DNA of 64,000 bases from assembly GCF_024347515.1 (NCBI RefSeq), contig NZ_AP025493.1:1550001-1614000 (forward strand). The letters are read 5' to 3'. Source of the stretch: Vibrio gigantis. Lineage in GTDB: Bacteria > Pseudomonadota > Gammaproteobacteria > Enterobacterales > Vibrionaceae. Both the position numbers and the translations under genes were made by a program. Shown here piece by piece: positions 8,907-17,478 of this stretch (position 1 is the stretch's first letter; every line of letters begins with the position of its first letter). The notes under the pieces were generated by a model. It was not told the DNA's origin, did no database searches, and saw only the letters and a program-made list of their open reading frames with translations.

Positions 8907-10097
8907 ATGAAAAAAGTAAGTTTGATTGCTGCTGCAGTGGCAACTACATTAGCTGCTGGCTCTGCGTTCGCTGTAGATTTTAATGGTTACATGCGTGCTG
9001 GTATTGGTATTAGTGGTAATGGTGAAGGTGATGTATCGTTTATGAAGAACGGTATTGGTCGTCTAGGTAACGAAAACGACAATTACTATGAGTTTGGCCT
9101 TTCTGAAGAGCTTGAGTCAGGTGAGCAAACTTGGCGTGTTGAGTCTATGATTGCTCAAGGCAATGATGGCGCAGCTGGCTGGGAAGACGGAGATTTCAAC
9201 GTGGCACAGTTTGCAGTAAAAGCAAAGGGTGTATTAGCGTTTGACCGTGATGCGACACTATGGGCTGGTAAAACATATTACCAACGTAAAGATATTCATA
9301 TTACCGATTTCTACTTTTTGAATACATCAGGCACTGGTGGTGGTATTGAAAACATTTCATTAGGCGATCAGAAACTATCTGTGGCTGTTCTTCAAGATGG
9401 TGAGACTGCAGATAGTACTGGCTATATTGCAGATGTCCGTTTAGCAAATATAAAGCTAGCTCAAGATACTTCATTGGAAGTTGCATTAGCATACAATTTT
9501 GCTACTGAGAAAGATGATAAAACTCAGGATGCTGATGATGGTTTAATGGTAACTGGTATATTGCACCAAGGTTTAAGCAACGGTTTTAACCAGACGATTC
9601 TTCAATATGGTACTAGTGGTTACGGTAAACAAGTTGCAGAGTTCGGTTCTGGCGCTTGGTACGATCGTGGTACAAGCACTTACAACGATGCCAGTGCTTT
9701 CCGTGTTATCAACTGGGGTGTAATTAACCTTGGTGAAGATTGGGAGCTTGGTCATCAGCTATCTTACCACCACGGTATGGACTTAGTTTCGGGTAAAGGT
9801 GACTCTGATTTGTACACAGCTGTAGTACGTCCTATGTACAAGTGGGACGACACAATGAGAACTGTGTTCGAAGGTGGTATTTCTGCGGGGGAAGTCGATG
9901 TACCTGGAGCAACTAAAGTTAAGCAAGGTGGCAGTAAGTTTACAGTAGCTCAAGCGTGGGCTATGGGTGATAGCTTCTGGGCTCGTCCTGAAATCCGTGT
10001 TTACGGTTCTTACATCACTGATGATGAAGGAACAACATTTGGTGACAAAGGCGACTCTGACTTCGTCGTTGGTATCCAAGCTGAAGCTTGGTGGTAA
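8907..10097 (+). CDS. lamB: Maltoporin-family carbohydrate porin
   Basis: Outer-membrane trimeric porin for maltodextrin diffusion. A classical signal peptide (MKKVSLIAAAVATTLAAGSAFA) is followed by VDFNGYMRAGIG, the usual LamB mature start. The C-terminus VVGIQAEAWW ends in an aromatic residue, as required for beta-barrel assembly. At 396 aa it is shorter than E. coli LamB (446), as some marine homologues are. The frame opens at an upstream ATG (8895), but the ATG at 8907 follows ATGGAGTTAAGA with GGAG as ribosome-binding site and starts exactly at the signal peptide. The MalT-box cluster lies upstream, and malM follows after a hairpin. Confidence 0.92.
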   Translation: MKKVSLIAAAVATTLAAGSAFAVDFNGYMRAGIGISGNGEGDVSFMKNGIGRLGNENDNYYEFGLSEELESGEQTWRVESMIAQGNDGAAGWEDGDFNVAQFAVKAKGVLAFDRDATLWAGKTYYQRKDIHITDFYFLNTSGTGGGIENISLGDQKLSVAVLQDGETADSTGYIADVRLANIKLAQDTSLEVALAYNFATEKDDKTQDADDGLMVTGILHQGLSNGFNQTILQYGTSGYGKQVAEFGSGAWYDRGTSTYNDASAFRVINWGVINLGEDWELGHQLSYHHGMDLVSGKGDSDLYTAVVRPMYKWDDTMRTVFEGGISAGEVDVPGATKVKQGGSKFTVAQAWAMGDSFWARPEIRVYGSYITDDEGTTFGDKGDSDFVVGIQAEAWW

Positions 10098-10133
10098 ACA
10101 CTTAGCTTAACCAATCCTAAACTGTCCTAATTC

Positions 10134-10162
10134 ATAGCCGGCTCGCGTCGGCTATTTTTTTA
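10134..10162 (+). terminator. Terminator/attenuator after maltoporin
   Basis: ATAGCCG pairs with CGGCTAT around an 8-nt loop and is followed by T7. It sits between the porin and malM, so malM may be expressed by readthrough or from its own promoter. Confidence 0.7.
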
Positions 10163-10262
10163 AGGAATGTACGATTAAGTAGATCGTTCCCTAGGTGAAT
10201 AGTTTTCTTTGTGGTAATTAAAGTTAGTAAATTTCTTAAAAAAATAACAAGAAGGAAGAGTT

Positions 10263-11093
10263 ATGTATTTTAAAGCTCTGATGTTGAGTGGCTGTGTTGC
10301 GTTGGCCGGTTGTCAATCTGCGCAAGTAGTCGAGCAAGTGCAAATTGCACAGGCTGAACAAGTTAACTCAATTGCTGGTCTTCAATTTGCTTCAATGAAG
10401 CTTCCAAGCTCGGCAATTTTTGATGTAACACCAAATAGCCAAATATTAAACTACCAAGGTATAAATAGCCCAGTAGTCGCGATTGAGCTTCCTGCAAATC
10501 GCGGTGAGTATTCTATTAAGATCACAAGCATGATTGGCGAAACGGCGTTCGTGCCTAATGCGGTAATTTACGACAAAAACGGTCGTGAGTTAGAGCGGTA
10601 TGGCAAAGGTAGTTTCAAATACGCGAAACCAAGGTTGCACTTGGGGAACCGTTTGGTTGTTGAGAAGGATTTTTATCCGCCAACGACGTCTGAATCGGTT
10701 TATTTGGTTATCTATACTGAACAGCAAGATCTAGATGGCTTTACTGATGTGATTCACCCTGCTCGTTTAGATGCAGAAGGTCGTGGTAATTATTTGCCTG
10801 AAATGGAAGATATTCCAGTTCCAAATGCTAATGTAGGTAAGATAGAAGTTACTATTGATAAAGCGAGCTTCTTCTCGTTTGGTTCATCAAGCAGCGAATC
10901 TAACGCTAAACCAGCCGCTGCGACTAAGATCGATACGATTCAACCAGAAACACAAACTTACTATCATAATGCCATTCAAGCAGCAGTAGACGCAGACAAT
11001 ATTCCAAAAGCTCTGAGCCTATTAGATGAAGCAAAAGCACTTGGTATCGAAGGCGCGCAAGAAGTATTTGTAAAAGCTGTTAATAAAAAATAA
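10263..11093 (+). CDS. malM: MalM-family lipoprotein
   Basis: Periplasmic protein of the maltose regulon; its molecular role is unknown even in E. coli, where malM follows lamB as it does here. Its 276 residues start with a lipoprotein signal (lipobox LAGC, Cys17), so it should be lipidated. The MalM-type domain includes the segments ELPANRGEYSIKITSM and FVPNAVIYDKNG. A Ser/Ala-rich linker (residues 203-225) leads to a short C-terminal helical part (SLLDEAKALGIEGA) resembling a TPR/Sel1 unit. A ribosome-binding site (AAGGAAGAG) sits just before the ATG. A strong terminator follows. Confidence 0.88.
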   Translation: MYFKALMLSGCVALAGCQSAQVVEQVQIAQAEQVNSIAGLQFASMKLPSSAIFDVTPNSQILNYQGINSPVVAIELPANRGEYSIKITSMIGETAFVPNAVIYDKNGRELERYGKGSFKYAKPRLHLGNRLVVEKDFYPPTTSESVYLVIYTEQQDLDGFTDVIHPARLDAEGRGNYLPEMEDIPVPNANVGKIEVTIDKASFFSFGSSSSESNAKPAAATKIDTIQPETQTYYHNAIQAAVDADNIPKALSLLDEAKALGIEGAQEVFVKAVNKK

Positions 11094-11131
11094 TCAAATG
11101 GTTTGTAAATACTGATTGATATGAAAAGAAG

Positions 11132-11155
11132 GGCTCCTAGTTAGGAGCCTTTTTA
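11132..11155 (+). terminator. malM terminator
   Basis: GGCTCCT-AGTT-AGGAGCC stem-loop followed by TTTTTATT, 39 bp after the malM stop. Confidence 0.88.
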
Positions 11156-11444
11156 TTGCCTGCAATAAGTGAAAAGGAATATTTATATTCACTGAATACT
11201 TAGGTTTAAATAACCACTGACTTACACATAATAATCAATGGCTAATATAAATGGGCGCTCTTGACTATTGATGGTGTTGATTGACTAACTGTTAATTAAA
11301 ATACTCTTGTCTATTTTACGCTTCTCGAACATCTGAATACGAACTCTATTGACGAATCGCAATTTCATTTACCGTCCCAAACTCGGCTTTCTGAATTTCA
11401 TATACACTTAAATTAGAAGCTCACACGGAGTCGTTATGCTTTGT

Positions 11445-11492
11445 ACTAAGAACTAAGAACTAAGAACTAAGAACTAAGAACTAAGAACTAAG
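11445..11492. repeat. Heptanucleotide tandem array, unit AAGAACT (about 7 copies)
   Basis: The 7-bp unit ACTAAGA (rotation AAGAACT) repeats without error for 48 bp. It lies in the 566-bp gene-free spacer between malM and pulA (11094-11659), which otherwise holds only the two terminators. A related array with unit AAGAGCT is at 29864-29905. Confidence 0.95.
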
Positions 11493-11577
11493 GCGGTTCG
11501 TTACCTCTTAGCACTGATGGTTAGTTAATGAAGGCGAGGGAATGTGTGGTTCACTGAGATTGGTGTTTGTTGAGGAC

Positions 11578-11601
11578 AAAAAAGGGAGACTGACGTCTCC
11601 C
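11578..11601 (-). terminator. pulA terminator
   Basis: On the minus strand, GGGAGAC-GTCA-GTCTCCC is followed by T6, 59 bp past the pullulanase stop. Confidence 0.88.
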
Positions 11602-11659
11602 AAAAGGCTAGCTTGCGCTGGTTTTATTATCGGTTTATTAGAATTCTAAGCTTTAAGGC

Positions 11660-14600
11660 TTAATTCTTGGTTACTGAAACGACCGCTTTTTCTACATTGT
11701 CATCTAACTCATGAATCGCATTCAGAGTGAATGTGTAGTTGCCTGCTTCAGTTACGCTCAATTGGCAGTTACCACCAGTGCCTAGGTCGATAGACCCATC
11801 AGCAAGCTCAACTGAGTCACAACCAAAGTTAGGTGTTTTCCAATCTGCATCCGCAAACTTGAAGCCATAATCGCCAGCTTCCAAGTTGCTTGTTACAGAA
11901 TAAACCCCATTGGCAACAAAACTCATCGCCCAATCATCAGTTGAACCCCATCCATTCATGTCGCCTCGAACGTAAACCGTGGTTTGGCCGTATGGCGGGA
12001 TGCTCGACACATCTTTATCTGAGTTATCAACCGGAAGGCCAGCTCCTTGTACATCGCCATTTTGGGCTTGTACGAACACGGCTGTTGTTAATGCAGGCAC
12101 TGTGAAGGTTTCAGCGGCAAAGTTTGCGCCTTTCACTGTATCGTCAGCCGAGTTTTGTTGAACATCGTGAAGTGTAAAGCCAGTAGCTCCGGTGATTTTG
12201 AACGACTGAGATTCATTGGTTGAGTTTACAACTGCTACAATCGCATCATTGGTAGGGTCAAGATTTTCCCCCGCAGACACACCATCATCAATAGACATTA
12301 CAATCAGGCCTTCGACTTGATCTTCGCCAACATTTCGGAAATCGACACGCTTCATGACTTCGTCTGCTGTGTCTAAGCGGAATAGTTCACTTGAGCTACG
12401 GATTTTTAGTAGTTCTAGGAATTGTTGCTTAGTCAGCTCAATGTCGTGTGCGTCGGGTTTAGCCGTGCTGTCAGCAATGATAGTTTTGATCAAATCCCAG
12501 TTAGCACCATCTTTATCTTGACGTGGTAAGCCAACATTCCAGTTGTTGTCAGTACCATCAAACATTACTCGGTTGTACCAGTCACCTGAATCGTAAGAAT
12601 CACGCTGCATAGACTTTGAACGTAGCAGTTCAGAGCCCATATGGATGAATGGTATACCTTGGCCTAACATCACGGTAGAAAGCGACACAGACTGCATACG
12701 CGCACGCTCAGCTGAGCTAGTGCCAGTGGCGATCTTGTAAGCGTTGTTATCCCAAAGTGTTTGGTTATCGTGTTTAGAAACGTAAGAGATGTTCTCTGAA
12801 GGCATCTTGGTGTAGCCAGCGGGCGCGCCGTTGTAATCAACGTTTTTACCCAGTTTGGTGTCGCCTTTGTAATCAATCAACACGTATTCAGCGAGGTTAC
12901 CTGCCATCCCTAAACGAACAAGATCTTGGTTGTGTAAACGACCGTTGATCGAATCTTGATCTACTTTGGTTTCTTCATTGGCGATCGCGGCGTTACCGAA
13001 GCCTTGGTTAAAGCGAAGTGGGTGTTTGCCTTCTGAATCTACGCCACCATCGAATGGGCTACCGCCACGGACAGCGTCACGCAAACGATCTGAGAATGTA
13101 CCTATCTCAGTGCCAGCCATGTTGATTTGGTTCGCTTGATCGAAGCGTGCATTATCGGCTACTTCGCCGAAATCCCAACCCTCACCGTAGAACAGTGTGT
13201 TAGCGTCGATTTTACGTACTTCAGCAAGAGCTTCTACCATCACATCTTTTGGTTGGTGGCCCATTAAGTCAAAACGGAAACCATCCACTTTATAATCGTC
13301 AGCCCATACCTTAAGTGAGTCGACCATTAATTTACCCATCATTAGGTTTTCAGTCGCAGTGTTGTCACAACAGGTTGAGTTTTCGACGCCACCAGTGTTT
13401 ACATTAAGACGGTGGTAGTACCCAGGGACAATCTTATCCAGTACCGACTTATCGTTCACACCAGACGCATTGGTGTGGTTGTATACCACGTCCATGATCA
13501 GCTTGAGATCCATGTCGTGCGTGGCTTTCACCATTTGACGGAACTCTAGAATACGCTTCGAACCATTAGGATCTGTCGCGTAACTCCCCTCTGGAACCGT
13601 GTAATGGAATGGGTCGTAGCCCCAGTTGAAGCTGTCCAACATGCGTAGGTCATTCATCAACGCTTGTGCATCGCCTGTTGAAGGGTCATAACCATCGAGT
13701 ACATCTTCGATGACTTTATTTTCGTCTTCGTTACCACATAAAGTAGCCTCAGGTTTTACATCACATAGCTTACCTACGGTGTCAGTAATATCGACACGGC
13801 TTGCTTCATCTTCATCAACGGTAGCGATATCGAAAGCTGGCAGGATATGCAGAGTTGTCAAACCGGCATCTTTCAGAGCTTGGAGGTGTTTGACCGATTC
13901 ACGATCCGCTTCCGTAAGCGCAAGGTATTTTCCGTTCAAGCTTGCAGTGCCTAACTTGTCGCTGAAACTAAAATCACGGAGGTGTGACTCGTAAAGTACA
14001 TGGTCTTCGTCTTTCTCTACGGTTGGTCGTTCGTAGTCGTCCCAGCTCGCTGGTTTCAAAGTTGAATCATTCAGGTCAATCACTTGAGAGTATGCTGAGT
14101 TCTTTGACAAGCTGAGAGAGTACGGGTCTGTGACAAGTCGAGTTTCGATATTGCCTGTAGTTGGGTGGTAGACCTTCACTTGGTAACGGTAATAACTGTT
14201 CACTGCGTTCGATACTGCGTCTGTTGCCCAAATTCCCGTTTCCGCACTCTCCGTCATCGGGATGACTTGTGAGCTCTGGAGATCTTCGCTGTACAGGACG
14301 AGTTCAACATCTTGCGCAGTAGGAGCCCAAAGTTTGAAGGTAGCCGCACCGCCTTCAACAATCGCGCCTAGTTCTTCACCCATCGCATTACCAGCATCTT
14401 TGCTAGCAAATACCGCATCAAGCACACCAGGCTTTTGAACCTCAGTTGAAGAGGTGACGTCACCATTAGCATTGTAGGCAACAAGAATTATCTGAGATTT
14501 TAAGATGGTGCGTAACGTATTATCGTCAACATCGATCGATAAAGCAGGTAGGCTTGCTAGATGACGGAAACGCTCTTTTAATTCAGAGGATAGCTCGCCA

Positions 14601-15337
14601 TCTTTGGTTAATTCAACGGCAGTGCCTCCCACGATCTCTCTGTCGTTCATAGTGATGCTGTTATCTAGCGCATAGAACAGTTTCAGAGAGTCAGCGTTGC
14701 TTGCCGCTTCCCAAGCGATAGTCTCGGCGTCTAACCAGTGTGCTTTTTGGCCATCAATATTCACTGGGCGCTCTGAGATCGGGTCGTAGTACAACTCGCT
14801 GCTGCCATGGAACCCGAATACACCTTGCGAATCACCAAGCTTAGTTAACTCGACTTTTGAATTCGCACTGCCAAATGCCTTCTCATCACCATTGTGCAAG
14901 ATGAAGTTCATGCATTTATGTGGGTCAGAGGCATCTGGGTCTACTTTTAATACATAGTAGGCACCGTAAGTATCACTGATACCATCGTATTCGTAAGGGC
15001 TGTTCCAATCGGTTCCGGTTTCACTCAACCCCATACTGACTAAGTCTGTGCTAGTACAGCCTTCGCCATTCCATAAATGCAGACCCCAGCCTTCATAAGT
15101 CGAGCTAGATGTGCTTGCAGCGGCAACATCACGTTTGTAGTAAACAACGACTTCGTTTTCGCCTGCTTTGTATAAGCCACTGTTGCCAGTATCCGTGTCG
15201 CTGTCGTTATCACTACCACAGCCTGCGATAAGGGTTGCGGTAAAGAGAGGTAGAATCGCCTTCGCCAAAGTAGAGCGTTTAAAACTTCTCTTTTTAGTAA
15301 TGTTAAAGGTGCGTTGTAGAGTGATGCTCTTATTCAT
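11660..15337 (-). CDS. pulA: Surface lipoprotein pullulanase (GH13 type I)
   Basis: Debranching enzyme cutting alpha-1,6 bonds of pullulan and starch outside the cytoplasm, feeding the maltoporin. The 1225-aa product has a long N-region and a lipobox LIAGC (Cys40), so it is lipid-anchored. An N-terminal carbohydrate-binding region (EVVVYYKR... GWGLHLWNGEGC) precedes CBM48 (FKLWAPTAQDVELVLY). The catalytic blocks follow: DVVYNHTNASG, DGFRFDLMGH, GEGWDFG and SKHDNQTLWD. After the all-beta domain, an extra C-terminal module of about 100 residues (TTVYVRGDMNGWGS...) resembles a starch-binding domain. The frame extends to a TTG at 15412; I chose the ATG at 15337 because the signal peptide follows it, though no clear Shine-Dalgarno is seen. 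Confidence 0.93.
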   Translation of the reverse strand: MNKSITLQRTFNITKKRSFKRSTLAKAILPLFTATLIAGCGSDNDSDTDTGNSGLYKAGENEVVVYYKRDVAAASTSSSTYEGWGLHLWNGEGCTSTDLVSMGLSETGTDWNSPYEYDGISDTYGAYYVLKVDPDASDPHKCMNFILHNGDEKAFGSANSKVELTKLGDSQGVFGFHGSSELYYDPISERPVNIDGQKAHWLDAETIAWEAASNADSLKLFYALDNSITMNDREIVGGTAVELTKDGELSSELKERFRHLASLPALSIDVDDNTLRTILKSQIILVAYNANGDVTSSTEVQKPGVLDAVFASKDAGNAMGEELGAIVEGGAATFKLWAPTAQDVELVLYSEDLQSSQVIPMTESAETGIWATDAVSNAVNSYYRYQVKVYHPTTGNIETRLVTDPYSLSLSKNSAYSQVIDLNDSTLKPASWDDYERPTVEKDEDHVLYESHLRDFSFSDKLGTASLNGKYLALTEADRESVKHLQALKDAGLTTLHILPAFDIATVDEDEASRVDITDTVGKLCDVKPEATLCGNEDENKVIEDVLDGYDPSTGDAQALMNDLRMLDSFNWGYDPFHYTVPEGSYATDPNGSKRILEFRQMVKATHDMDLKLIMDVVYNHTNASGVNDKSVLDKIVPGYYHRLNVNTGGVENSTCCDNTATENLMMGKLMVDSLKVWADDYKVDGFRFDLMGHQPKDVMVEALAEVRKIDANTLFYGEGWDFGEVADNARFDQANQINMAGTEIGTFSDRLRDAVRGGSPFDGGVDSEGKHPLRFNQGFGNAAIANEETKVDQDSINGRLHNQDLVRLGMAGNLAEYVLIDYKGDTKLGKNVDYNGAPAGYTKMPSENISYVSKHDNQTLWDNNAYKIATGTSSAERARMQSVSLSTVMLGQGIPFIHMGSELLRSKSMQRDSYDSGDWYNRVMFDGTDNNWNVGLPRQDKDGANWDLIKTIIADSTAKPDAHDIELTKQQFLELLKIRSSSELFRLDTADEVMKRVDFRNVGEDQVEGLIVMSIDDGVSAGENLDPTNDAIVAVVNSTNESQSFKITGATGFTLHDVQQNSADDTVKGANFAAETFTVPALTTAVFVQAQNGDVQGAGLPVDNSDKDVSSIPPYGQTTVYVRGDMNGWGSTDDWAMSFVANGVYSVTSNLEAGDYGFKFADADWKTPNFGCDSVELADGSIDLGTGGNCQLSVTEAGNYTFTLNAIHELDDNVEKAVVSVTKN

Positions 15338-15539
15338 ATTTATGTTGTTCACGTTTGATATCCATATTTCACTTTTTATGAAGATGAATATCCTAGTCTT
15401 AACAATGGTCAACTATTTGTGATGGCTATGTATAAAGTTATTTTTAATACGTAAAAATAGGAAACCTAGTGTCAATATCACGCTTTGTATTTGGTTTAAG
15501 TTAAATTAATTGGATCAATAACTCATATGTTCGTTACTA

Positions 15540-15577
15540 ATAACCTAAGGCGTAGAAGCTAGGAGTAGAGAATAAGG
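15540..15577. repeat. Degenerate heptamer-like run
   Basis: TA dinucleotides followed by purines recur about every 7 bp (CTAAGG, CGTAGAA, GCTAGGA, GTAGAGA). This looks like a decayed version of the AAGARCT heptamer arrays elsewhere in the window. It is imperfect and could be chance. Confidence 0.35.
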
Positions 15578-15596
15578 ATGAGAGCTCATCCTTATT
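15571..15596. promoter_or_regulatory. Palindrome with two inverted MalT-box-like cores upstream of pulA
   Basis: AATAAGGATGAG and CTCATCCTTATT form a perfect 12-bp inverted repeat with a 2-nt centre. Each arm contains GGATGAG, matching the MalT core. It lies 235 bp upstream of the pullulanase start. Klebsiella pulA is also controlled by oppositely oriented MalT sites (known). No T-run follows, so it is not a terminator. The 503-bp spacer (15338-15840) also holds a GGGTTAACCC palindrome near 15752 and no gene. Confidence 0.5.
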
Positions 15597-15840
15597 AATG
15601 TGAGGTGAATACCATTTTGCGAAGCTCTTATTTTTCAATAATAATAAAGTAACATACATTTTCAAGTTCTATTATTAATATTGCCAATAACAACCCCGTT
15701 GTTTTTATTTGCAGATATCTGAAATTGCTATAAATTCCATGTGTATTTAGCGGGGGTTAACCCACGCGACTTACTTCTTGTCATCAAAATTTACAGGGCG
15801 TAATTGCTGCAGTATGTGAGCTGTTACCCAAAAGGAGTTG

Positions 15841-16230
15841 ATGTTGTCTTCATCTATTCAAATCGCTACCACTTATCTGGTTCTGGTGGCGGTGTCTGTG
15901 TTGTTTGCGGAAAGCTCAAAAGCGCTATTGGTGTGGTATTTAGTTATCGGTGTCGTGACGTTTTTTGTGTACGCAAAGGACAAGCGAGCCGCAATTAATG
16001 GTAATTGGCGTGTGCCAGAGAAAACCCTGCACATCTTTTCGGTAGCTGGTGGTTGGTTAGGGGCTTTGATCGCTCAAGATAAGCTACGTCATAAAACACA
16101 AAAACAGCCTTTCAGAGCGATTTATTGGTTAACAGTGGTTATCAATGTAGCGGCGTTTGTCTGGACGTTAACGCCGAGCGGGCAGGCGATGTTTGGTCGC
16201 TGGCTTACTGAGCTGGTGGGGTACTTTTAA
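15841..16230 (+). CDS. DUF1294 membrane protein
   Basis: Small integral membrane protein of 129 aa with the DUF1294 signature: FFVYAKDKRAAINGNWRVPEKTLH followed by GGWLGALIAQDKLRHKT. Three to four hydrophobic segments are visible (residues 5-22, 26-42, 66-80 and 99-115). Function is unknown. The start is ambiguous: AAAGGAG is followed by TTG (15838), ATG (15841) and TTG (15844); I chose the ATG. It stands alone between divergent pulA and the convergent LysE gene. Confidence 0.85.
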   Translation: MLSSSIQIATTYLVLVAVSVLFAESSKALLVWYLVIGVVTFFVYAKDKRAAINGNWRVPEKTLHIFSVAGGWLGALIAQDKLRHKTQKQPFRAIYWLTVVINVAAFVWTLTPSGQAMFGRWLTELVGYF

Positions 16231-16238
16231 CGAGAAAA

Positions 16239-16266
16239 ACGGTTAGCACCGGAGTACTAACCGTTA
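16239..16266 (-). terminator. Terminator of the LysE-type gene
   Basis: AACGGTTAG and CTAACCGTT form a 9-bp stem; T5 follows on the minus strand. The plus strand has only A-rich sequence after the stem, so termination is mainly for the minus-strand gene. Confidence 0.82.
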
Positions 16267-16285
16267 AAATATAGAAGTTATTTGA

Positions 16286-16870
16286 TTAGAGCATCGGAAT
16301 GGTCGACGCCAATAGCAAGCCTGCCATACCATAGTTGAAGCTTTTGATGCGGACTGGTGTTGTTAGCCAGTGTTGTAACTGCTTGCCTGCTGCTGTCCAG
16401 AACGTCACCGATGGCAGGTTAGCTAGCGTAAAAATGGCTGCGATGATTGCAAGCTCCCACCATGAACTGCCGCTGCTATAAACAGAAATGGCTGTCAGTG
16501 CCATTGACCAACCTTTTGGGTTAACCCATTGAAAACTTGCCGCGCCAATGAAGGTCATCGGTTTATAAGCTTCAGTGCTTTTCGCTTTTCCACTCTTGGC
16601 TATTTTAATTGCGAGGTACACCAAGTACGCAAGGCTCAGGTATTTCAATACTTGGTGAGTCACCGGATAGGCGTTGAAAATCCCCATTAACCCAAAGCCA
16701 ACCAACAGCAACATAGCCGCAAAACCTAGAGCAATACCCAGCATGTGTGGAATGGTGCGGGCAAAGCCAACATTCGCACCTGATGTCATAAGCATGATGT
16801 TATTTGGACCCGGCGTGAAGGTCGAGACAAACGCAAACAAGGCAAGTGCGCTAAGTTGTTCTAAAGGCAT
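16286..16870 (-). CDS. LysE/RhtB-family amino-acid exporter
   Basis: Inner-membrane efflux protein predicted to export amino acids or related metabolites. The family motif TPGPNNIMLMTSGANVG is near residue 18, and about six hydrophobic segments fill the 194 residues. FQWVNPKGWSMALTAI is the second conserved LysE block. The frame opens further upstream (16924), but the ATG at 16870 has GGAGAACCATT in front and starts the conserved domain. A divergent Lrp/AsnC regulator starts 141 bp away, a common pairing, so it probably controls this exporter. Substrate is unknown. Confidence 0.9.
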   Translation of the reverse strand: MPLEQLSALALFAFVSTFTPGPNNIMLMTSGANVGFARTIPHMLGIALGFAAMLLLVGFGLMGIFNAYPVTHQVLKYLSLAYLVYLAIKIAKSGKAKSTEAYKPMTFIGAASFQWVNPKGWSMALTAISVYSSGSSWWELAIIAAIFTLANLPSVTFWTAAGKQLQHWLTTPVRIKSFNYGMAGLLLASTIPML

Positions 16871-17011
16871 AATGGTTCTCCAGCAATAAAATGAACGAAG
16901 TGACTGACCGGTCATGACTTTCACGTGTTGAGAAACATAGTAGGTGGAAAGTGAGGCAATTATGTGCTTTTATTTCCTCTATTATCACTAAATGCACAAT
17001 AATAAGTACTT

Positions 17012-17452
17012 ATGGATAGATTTGACGAAAGGATATTGCAAGAGCTTAAGTTGGACGGCAGAATCTCCAATATTGAGCTCTCAGAGCGAATTGGTTTATC
17101 GGCTTCAGCGACGTTAAGACGTGTACAAGATCTTGAACGCAAAGGCATCATTCAAGGTTATCGTGCGGTTCTAGATAACAGTTTAATGGGCGTGGGTTTT
17201 ATCGCCTACGTTTCGATCGGTTTATCAAGCCACAAAAAATCTGCTCAATTGGAGTTTGAAGAGCACGTTGCTATGGAGAAAGAGGTGGTCGAGTGTCACA
17301 ACATCACCGGTGCCAATGAGTACTTGTTGCGAGTCGAGACTAAAGACTTACCGAGCTATAAGAAGTTTCATGCCGATGTGCTAGGGGAGTGTGCTCAGGT
17401 TCAATCCATCACAACTATGGTGGTGATGGACACCCCAAAAGATGAACGTTAA
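17012..17452 (+). CDS. Lrp/AsnC-family transcriptional regulator
   Basis: DNA-binding regulator of 146 aa, usually responding to an amino acid. An N-terminal winged HTH (ILQELKLDGRISNIELSERIGLSASATLRRVQDLE, in two overlapping parts) is followed by the RAM/AsnC-C domain (VVECHNITGANEYLLRVET, then DLPSYKKFHADVL). It is divergent from the LysE exporter and is its likely regulator by position. A LysR gene follows 26 bp after its stop, possibly on the same transcript. Effector unknown. Confidence 0.92.
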   Translation: MDRFDERILQELKLDGRISNIELSERIGLSASATLRRVQDLERKGIIQGYRAVLDNSLMGVGFIAYVSIGLSSHKKSAQLEFEEHVAMEKEVVECHNITGANEYLLRVETKDLPSYKKFHADVLGECAQVQSITTMVVMDTPKDER

Positions 17453-17478
17453 TCGAGCTTAATATTAGGAGCGGCACA

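Noticed and set aside
11445..11492. CRISPR array
   Set aside because: The 7-bp units are directly adjacent with no spacers and there are no cas genes in the window.
15168..15422. 84-aa plus-strand ORF at the 5' end of pulA
   Set aside because: It is the complement of the pullulanase signal peptide region; its hydrophobic run is an antisense artefact.
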